A DNA stretch of 64,000 nt, from the NCBI GenBank assembly GCA_031308135.1, contig JAHLJT010009419.1:67222223-67286222 (forward strand). Direction: 5' to 3'. Source of the stretch: Acheta domesticus. Lineage: Eukaryota > Arthropoda > Insecta > Orthoptera > Gryllidae. Of the stretch, positions 56,880 to 64,000 are shown in pieces. Numbering within the stretch: position 1 is the first letter of the stretch; the number at the start of each line of letters is the position of its first letter. The position numbers and the translations under genes were made by a program. A model generated the notes under the pieces. The model saw only the letters and a program-made list of their open reading frames with translations. It did no database searches and was not told the origin of the DNA.

Positions 56880-59800
56880 AAATGAAATAGTGCAAAAATA
56901 AATAAAATAATTCCTTATAAACCTTATTTTCCTTAATTGATATGAAAATTGCAATTTTGGAATGTTCCCGTGAATTTATAATTGCCACCAATCAATCGCA
57001 TTTCACTGTTACGTATCACCTTTTTTGGAGACAATTATATTTTTCACTATCAGTACTAGTAGTACTAATAAGATATATAAGATACATCGGCTAACATCCT
57101 CGAAATGTTATTTTTTGGTGTCACGACAAATTCTAAATAATGTTTAACAATAGACGCTAATAACCTAAAAGTACCGTTTTATCAGCGCAATTTACACCAT
57201 TATTCACACCAAAACAGTTTCACCATAAAGTTTCATATATTTCTCAAAATTTTAATGGAAATCTCTGTCCGTAGTTTTGTTAGCTTTTGCGAGAATTTCC
57301 GCAGGAACTTCACAATATTCTTTCATTTTGTACGAACAAATTAGTCCAATATCCAATATGCAACAGAAATTAGATATACACTCTATTTTGTTTATCTGAC
57401 GTCATATTGACAAATGACTATTACAATGCGTCTTTTCACTTTAGACGCGAGAAATATTATAAGATGTTTCGAATTCTCGTTTTATCTAGCAACGAACATA
57501 GTAAACCATAAAGTTTTGTATGGACCATGGGCGTTACTAGATGTTTTTGCCCCTTCCAACTCCTCGGGTCAGATTTCCTCGTGTTTGGAAGTCACCCTCG
57601 AAGCCAAAACATCTACTTAAGGCATCTACTTGATACATAAATAACTATTTTGTAATACAAATAATCTTAATCTTGAAATTCTTTTGGTAAAATCCACGAT
57701 CAATTCATAGCATATTCGCTGATATATTAATGTTGTTTTCTGGCTTTGTCAATAGACAATATTTACTCAATAAAATCATTTGGGCATATAGATTATGAAT
57801 ATTGTTTCATCTTTTCCAGTCCTATTTCAACAACAGTATTTGTGAACTCCAGTAACTTAAACCTTGCCTCAACGCAAATTTACAAAAAACGATTACCAAC
57901 GTTTCCTGTAATTTATAGGCCTACATCACATATTTCCAAAAGTTCTGAAGATTGTACGTCTCATATTTGACAAAATTTAAATGTAACTTTACAATGAAAT
58001 ACCTGTAAATGACGGGTTTTATTAGAATGTTTAATGTATGTAGTTTACAAAGGTTGCTAAATTTAATTGTATTGGTAAACTTTCAAAACTGAGCAACGTT
58101 AGGAGCAGGTTTGCTAATTTTTTGAAATGAAATAAAGCAACATTACAAATGGTTTGCAAACTCTATTTTTATAACTTCATTATAAATTGATTAAGGAAAG
58201 AAACAAATCTTAGATTTCAGTTTACACATGTGACTTTATGCTACCTTGACGCATGCAACGTTACGTTATACTATTATTGTGAAAAAAAGGACATACTGTT
58301 GTAACGCATAGTTGTAAGTGGGAAGGAGGTTTTAGGTGGAATACAAATAAATGGAACAGAAAAGCTTTCATAAAGAGAAATGCTAAATATTATTACACAA
58401 ATATTTTTCAGATAAAATCTCAACTGGTAATAAACAAAAGTTATAAATGCATCATAAAAGTGAACGCAAAAAGATGCTGTACTCTTACAATTTCAACAAA
58501 CAAATTTGTAACTAAAAATTTTTCAAATTCAAATACCGACTGCAAATCACTTAAATAAAAATAATAACATTAATTAAAATTACTAAGCAGAAATAAATGT
58601 CGATAAAAGATAAGCATAAAAAAAATTTTATATATATATTTGGTTGATAAATCACATTGCTTACTATCGTACGAAGTCATTTGAAGTACCAATCAACTGC
58701 CAAACTCAATTTCAACAAATTATATGAAATGGAAATACACGCTAATAAATAGTTGAATACATAATTCATACATGTGTAACTACGTTGTAAGTAGTCAATT
58801 TATATCACAATTCCTTGTACAAAATATTATGTACACTCACGCATTTAATAAAGATTTATACAATTGAAACCATAAAGTACTGTATATAATGATTTTTATG
58901 TTACTTTTAAAGTGGATATGAAATCCGTTAATCATAAGCAGTTCTTTACACTTTTTCGAATAAACAGAGGAGATAAAGGCAATGCTGCAAAAACGTTGAC
59001 ATACATATTTTGAAAGAAATATGCGGTTTTGCGGTCCCTGAAATTTCATCATTTTTTTTTCTATCTCTTATACCGGTATATTATGAGAGAAAGTAGACTA
59101 ATTATGAAAAAAAAAACCTTTACGAAATTTTGGTAGAAATATACGTTTTAAAGGTTTAGAAATATACGCTAGTGAAAGTGTTAATTTCAAAGCATCTGTC
59201 AGACCGTTTGTATTTGTCTCTAAATAATATTAGCGGATAAAATGTGTGCACGATTTGCCCCGAAACGGTAACTTTTCGATCAATCTGGTCAATTTCGAAA
59301 TAGAAATGTATTTTTTTACTTTCAAGGGGTTCTTTACATGAAGTGTAAAGTGAAGTGAACTGTTGCGGCACATCATGCATGCATGTTTTTTATTTATCAG
59401 TGAAACGAGCGTAAGTATATTCTTTTATTGTGTAGGACACAGGTATGTGTTGCACATACGAGCATTAAATAATATCTAAATAGGGTAAATTGGTCGCACC
59501 ATTTCTGTCACTGGAAAACGCAGAAAACTCGCGTGAACGTAAAAGGGGATCCAGAAAAAGTAGAAATCACTACATTATGAACATTTTCACTCACTGTGCG
59601 CTTGCACAAAAGCACACTACTCTTCTACAGTTTTTGTGTTCCCACACAAAGTACTGCGTGATGTCTTAAAATGAATGTAAAAAACTTCTAGAGCAAGTCA
59701 AGGTGTCGAAGAAGGCCACTTTTAGTCAGGCAAGGAAAACATAGTTAAGGTTGAGAGGGTCCTAACGCGAAAATCGTGAGGGCACATAGTCTTCTGTTTT

Positions 59801-59985
59801 ACAAACACAACATTAGTAATTTTTGAGAAGAAAGAGACCACAATAAAAGTTTTCTGAAGGCAGGGGGTTTAGTCGTTTTTTGTCTGTGTGTCGGTCACTG
59901 CCCTACCTTACCCTGCCCTACCACGTTCTCCATCCTTTGTTCACGTCCTTCGAAATTGCTTCTGACGTCGCCGTGTAAGGGGAGA
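56880..59985. other. AT-rich DNA, no gene recognised
   Basis: Frames here (57,414-57,620, 57,746-57,970, 59,156-59,380) are short and motif-free. No third paralog of the DUF4789-like pair is visible. Confidence 0.5.
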
Positions 59986-60400
59986 AAAAAAGCTCAACAG
60001 ACGCACGCACACATGCTCTCACACTCTCCCGCACAATACGTCTAGATAGCTGCCGGTATACGGTCGTTTTTCCGCAAAGAAAGGCGAAACGACGGCGTGG
60101 AAGAAAAAAAGAAGAACGGCTTGCGGGCTTCGACGGGAAGAGGAGGGAGGGTTGATATTAACGAGCGGCTTTTTCGGGCAGTCGAGGGCGGGGCATCGAT
60201 TCTTCATTTCGTCGAGACGTCGGGACGCGAAAACACTCGACTCTCATAAAGCGAGGAGACGACTGATTCACGACTCGCAGTGCCGCCTTGGTGAAGATTT
60301 TTGCTTCATATCTAGTATTCGCAGAAATTTATTCTCAATAGGCGCCTGCTGTTCGACCTTCTGCGGCGTACGGTTTTCGTGGAGTTATGATTGTAGATTC
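59985..60400. promoter_or_regulatory. CpG-richer block, possible promoter or first exon
   Basis: Local rise in CG content (CGTCGAGACGTCGGGACGCG, GCGAGGAGACGACTGATTCAC) ending in ATTGTAAGTTAC near 60,404, a partial donor match. The 85-129-codon + strand frames that follow contain no motif. Weak evidence. Confidence 0.25.
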
Positions 60401-60930
60401 AAATTGTAAGTTACATCCCGAACGATATTTTAAATTGCAAGTGAACCAATATCATCTCCAGCTGAATCACGGCGATCGTCAGGTATTACTATTTTGTAAT
60501 ATCTCATGCAGTAATGTCTTGCACACGTGCCTTCCACGGCTGAGGCCAGGTTTTCATGCCCTCCCCCACCCTCATCCATGTGGGATTCGTTGTGGATATA
60601 GCGAGCTCTCTGAAGGTTTTTTTGGTTTCTTCCTTTTCCCCAGCTTCCCATTCTGTCATTTTCGCAATCATTCACTTTATCATCTTTGGCGTTATCGTCT
60701 CCTGTATTATTTCTGTAGTATACCTTTCCGTTGCGGCTCTCATAACGCAACCAATCTTTATAAATTTGGTCTCTAAGAAGAGAATTGCATGGAGACGTGA
60801 CCAATTGCACTTTGAAAAATAAGAAGGATTTGTTTAAAAATCACACAGTTAAATATTAATGTTAAATGCAACCCGCATCAATTAAACATTTTTTGAATCT
60901 ATATCGTCAAACAACTCCTAAACAAAGCGT
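60401..60930. other. Unidentified segment with overlapping open frames on both strands
   Basis: A 126-codon minus-strand frame (60,430-60,810) and 129/88-codon + strand frames overlap; none has a recognisable domain. The minus-strand frame is rich in Asn/Asp and Arg and may be retroelement-derived. Confidence 0.3.
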
Positions 60931-60933
60931 TTT

Positions 60934-61564
60934 CTGCCCATTCTTTTGAGTGACAAAAATGTGAAAATCCAACCTGTTGAATTTGACAATTTTCGGCAGG
61001 AGCCCGATTCTTCTGAAAACCGGCACCCTAGCTTGAAATTTAATGGCAAATTTATTGGTGATAAGCCTATTTCCACCAGATGGTTAGTTTGCGAATAAAG
61101 GACGCATAACCCGTAAATTTCGTCCAAAATGTAATCAAAGAAACGGCCGAGTTTCACCGGTTCATATACATTACAATTGCTGTCATAACTTCAAGATAAA
61201 TAGTAATGTACATACAATCTGAAGTGTAAATTTCAGTGTTGTAGGAACAATAGTTTAGGAGATAGTGCGCGTCAAAGTTGGCCATATTTTGGCATTCTTT
61301 GAACCCCACCATATTTGTAAAAATTCCTGTCAAGGCACATTTCTTGTCAGAATGCCTCAAATAATGGCATTTTCTGAACCTATATTAAATTTTCAAAGAC
61401 AATTTTGCTTCCTGTATCGAAATAGTTTCCATAGTTTTGGAGAAATATGGATTTTATGCCCATTCTTTTGGGTGACAAAAACGCGAAAATCTAACCTGTT
61501 GAATTTGACGATTTGCGATAAGAGCCCGATTCTTCTGAAAACCAGCGCCCTAGCTTGAAATTTA
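60934..61564 (+). repeat. 110-bp direct repeat, ~523 bp apart
   Basis: 60,934-61,043 and 61,457-61,564 share TGCCCATTCTTTTG.GTGACA, CCAACCTGTTGAATTTGAC/CTAACCTGTTGAATTTGAC and GAGCCCGATTCTTCTGAAAA to CCCTAGCTTGAAATTTAA, near 90% by eye. The spacer also has internal repetition (GGCATT(C/T)T.TGAACC near 61,293 and 61,363). Confidence 0.85.
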
Positions 61565-61569
61565 AATAA

Positions 61570-64000
61570 AATGTTATGGCTCTAAGTGTGTTGCTCACGT
61601 GCTTTTATTATAGAGGAGAATGTTCAATTATAGGACTTGCTTTTAATTTTTGAATGTAATTGGCACGTTTTTAAGACATATGGGGGAATTTAAACTTTGA
61701 GCCGTAGCTTAGGCTCTTGTCCTTCAATTCTGGAAAGTTTAATAATAAAAAAATGACAGTTTCATACAAAAGTACTTTAATACAAACGTTTTCAAAATGT
61801 CGCGTTTTGAAAATAGGGTCTAAATATGGGCTACCCGTAATTGTTTTAGAAAAATGGAATGAAAAAACTAATGGTAGTAAAATTCACTTACAAATAGGAA
61901 AATGTAAGCACAAAATCGTAAATTCAACTATTTTCAGTCACTTTCGTACACATCTCTCCCCCAACCCGAACATTGTGTGTGGGGCCCACCTGTGACTTGC
62001 AACACACTGTACCCATCTTCACCATATTTATTTTTCGGAAAACAACTGTTGGTAAATCAGACAGGATGTATCATCTTGATGAAGGGTTTTTGTAGGTTGT
62101 GATCCCTCAAATTACAAATTGGAATCACTCAGGAATGGTTGTCTCTGATTTTCTGAGTCGGAAGAACTCGGTGAATGGACGACGATTATTTTTCTTCTTG
62201 CTCTTTGGTTTCTGAGTTTTTACTTCCTTCCTTTTGTCTTTTACCCCATCAGTGGCAAACGGAAACTTCTTTTTTGTCAATTTGGGTCGATCCCAAGGAC
62301 CGTTGTAGCTCCTCACGGTAAGGTGTTCTGGTGACCATAATGTAAAGCCAATATAACCAAAGATATTAAGTTCCTTTAGGTCATAAATGGAACTAAACGA
62401 AGTTATTAAAATTAGTTATATAAATAGTAGGTTGACTGTTATTAAGCACATCAGTTTTAGATTCTTTGAAAATGATTTTGGTCTGGTCCACTTGCGGGCT
62501 ACACCGGAGAGGAGGCCTGTTTTTGGACCTCACTCACTAGCCCATACTTAGGCCAACCCCCGTTTTACAAAACCATCATGGCAATGAATTACTCGTATGA
62601 AGTAGAAGGTTGTTTGAGGCATTAAAACCGTTCACCAACTCAGCGTTAACACAGCCCTGTTACCAAAATTTACAGACAACTGGTTAAGGGTGAAAACAAT
62701 ACTGTACATATCTGCTGAAGGTATAATATGAAAAAACATGACAATCGATGATATTTTATGCATAGCTTCTGAACGCGTTGACTGATGGTCACCTACTGCT
62801 CGTCACTCTTCAACGGGACCGAGGCGATTTTCCTCACCATTCCCGATACAGTGCGACACCCTCCAGCTTCACAACAGAAACTAGCCCGTTTTTAGACCCT
62901 AGCCTATATTTGGACCTTCCCCTCTACTGTTTTATACAACTGGTATAAACAAAATATTTTAATTAAATGTAAAAAATTAATAGCATAAACTCTCCTCTAC
63001 TGGTATTTGCTCATGTCGTCTTCATGACCAGCGGTCAATTGAGTTCGTCATGATTTGTTTTTTGCGAGTTCTGTCTGTCGAAAGCAGTCGATGTTAGCAG
63101 TCGTCATTAGCAAGCAAGCGTGTGAGTATGAGGTTGTGCATGATGGAAGAATATTCTTACATTATGTGGTTATAACTGCCAAAGCAACGAAGTTTTTTTT
63201 AATTAAAAGATTGACTATTTTAAATGTAAAGATTGTGTAAACGCAATGTCGGACAAACGATTTCCATTACAAAAAATTTTCTGTGATTACAAGATTTAAG
63301 TAATGGTGTAATATCAGAATAATCTGCAATAGTCGACTACATCATACATGTACAAATCTCGGTAAATATAACACATATCAACTACATTTTCATTATCTCT
63401 ATGTTTACAATGAATTATGACTGTATTGTTCCAGAATTTGTAAAACTCCCTCGTCTCATCTGTTGTGGATAATTGGTAGTATAGAACAATTTGGAAACAT
63501 CTTTGGTTTTTTGGATTTTCCCTTTAGTGCATACGTAGTTCTTTTCTGTCGTAATTGTAGATATTAATTTGTGCGATATGATCTTAAGGTTTAAGCTAGT
63601 AATAAGAATGTAAAACTAATATAATATAATAAAGATAATCACAATTGCGGATCTAATAGTGGGATCCCGAAAAACCATTGGCCGATATATTACCGTTTTT
63701 CGAGGGACTTCAATCCCGGACGCTTATTTCATGCTCCGATTGTTGGAGGGTTTCAGTTGCGTTCTCCGTTCATAATTAACAACAGCGCTCTATTTATATA
63801 GTGGCACTTTTTTTACCAAGATTAATTTTTTTCCGAGAATAGCCAAGTGATATTCAAAACTTCTTTAATGTGCTGTAGATGCGATACAGCATGGCGTACA
63901 TTTTCTCTCTCGTTTAAATCCTCGCACGAGAGCTCACGAAGCCACCAAGCTACCAATGCAGTTTTCCCAGCTAAAGCACTGCAGTTGCAAGTCACCGTCT
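61570..64000. other. AT-rich DNA, no gene recognised
   Basis: No coding or RNA gene supportable. Related phrases TTTTTGGACCTCACTCACTAG / TTTTTAGACCCTAGCCTATA near 62,521 and 62,889 hint at an old repeat. Confidence 0.45.

Noticed and set aside
1..64000. CRISPR arrays, bacterial operons or phage genes
   Set aside because: No direct-repeat/spacer pattern, no Shine-Dalgarno-led gene clusters; introns, SINEs and LINEs indicate an animal nuclear genome.

Overview
The window looks like a piece of a repeat-rich insect nuclear genome, possibly a hemimetabolous insect with a large genome (species and order not determinable from sequence alone). It is AT-rich, with spliceosomal GT-AG introns of 1-2 kb, tRNA-derived SINEs, several non-LTR retrotransposon clades, (AAT)n, (GT)n and (CT)n microsatellites and a 6.5-kb satellite array. 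Only three protein-coding loci are convincing, all on the + strand.

Layout. 1-1.05 kb: no gene. 1.05-2.0 kb: a tRNA-derived SINE and a hAT-like relic. 2035-2493: last coding exon of a rhodopsin-like (class A) GPCR whose other exons lie outside the window. 4.86-6.56 kb: minus-strand, decayed RTE-like LINE. 6.6-17 kb: mostly AT-rich intergenic DNA, with a 98-nt near-perfect hairpin at 13,396-13,493 (pre-miRNA-like) and a SINE at 14.8 kb. 17.2-26 kb: CpG-rich islands (one duplicated and apparently CpG-decayed), a LINE fragment bounded by AAT microsatellites, and a purine-skewed stretch ending in a consensus splice donor. 26.8-33.36 kb: ~203-bp satellite with a ~1.07-kb higher-order repeat, a 5'-truncated LINE inserted in it, and an inverted terminal block. 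33.36-34.88 kb: three successive truncated R4/Dong-like LINE 3' ends, each ending in (AAT)n. 37-42.1 kb: minisatellite, SINEs, a near-identical pair of short mobile elements and a CpG island.

45.5-56.6 kb is the genic highlight: two tandem paralogous genes for secreted cysteine-rich proteins of DUF4789 type. Gene 1 (45,500-48,920; two coding exons; 513 aa) carries an 18-unit heptad tandem repeat rich in N-glycosylation sequons that gene 2 lacks. Gene 2 (52,526-56,555) has, in my model, three coding exons, including a short signal-peptide exon at 52,526-52,632, and a +1 frameshift in its last exon. Both share a phase-2 intron at the same place in the protein. The remaining sequence to 64 kb contains MITE-like foldbacks, a 110-bp direct repeat and AT-rich DNA without recognisable genes.

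The two paralogs presumably encode extracellular or cuticular/glandular proteins; no pathway can be assigned from sequence. The GPCR and the paralog pair show no functional link.
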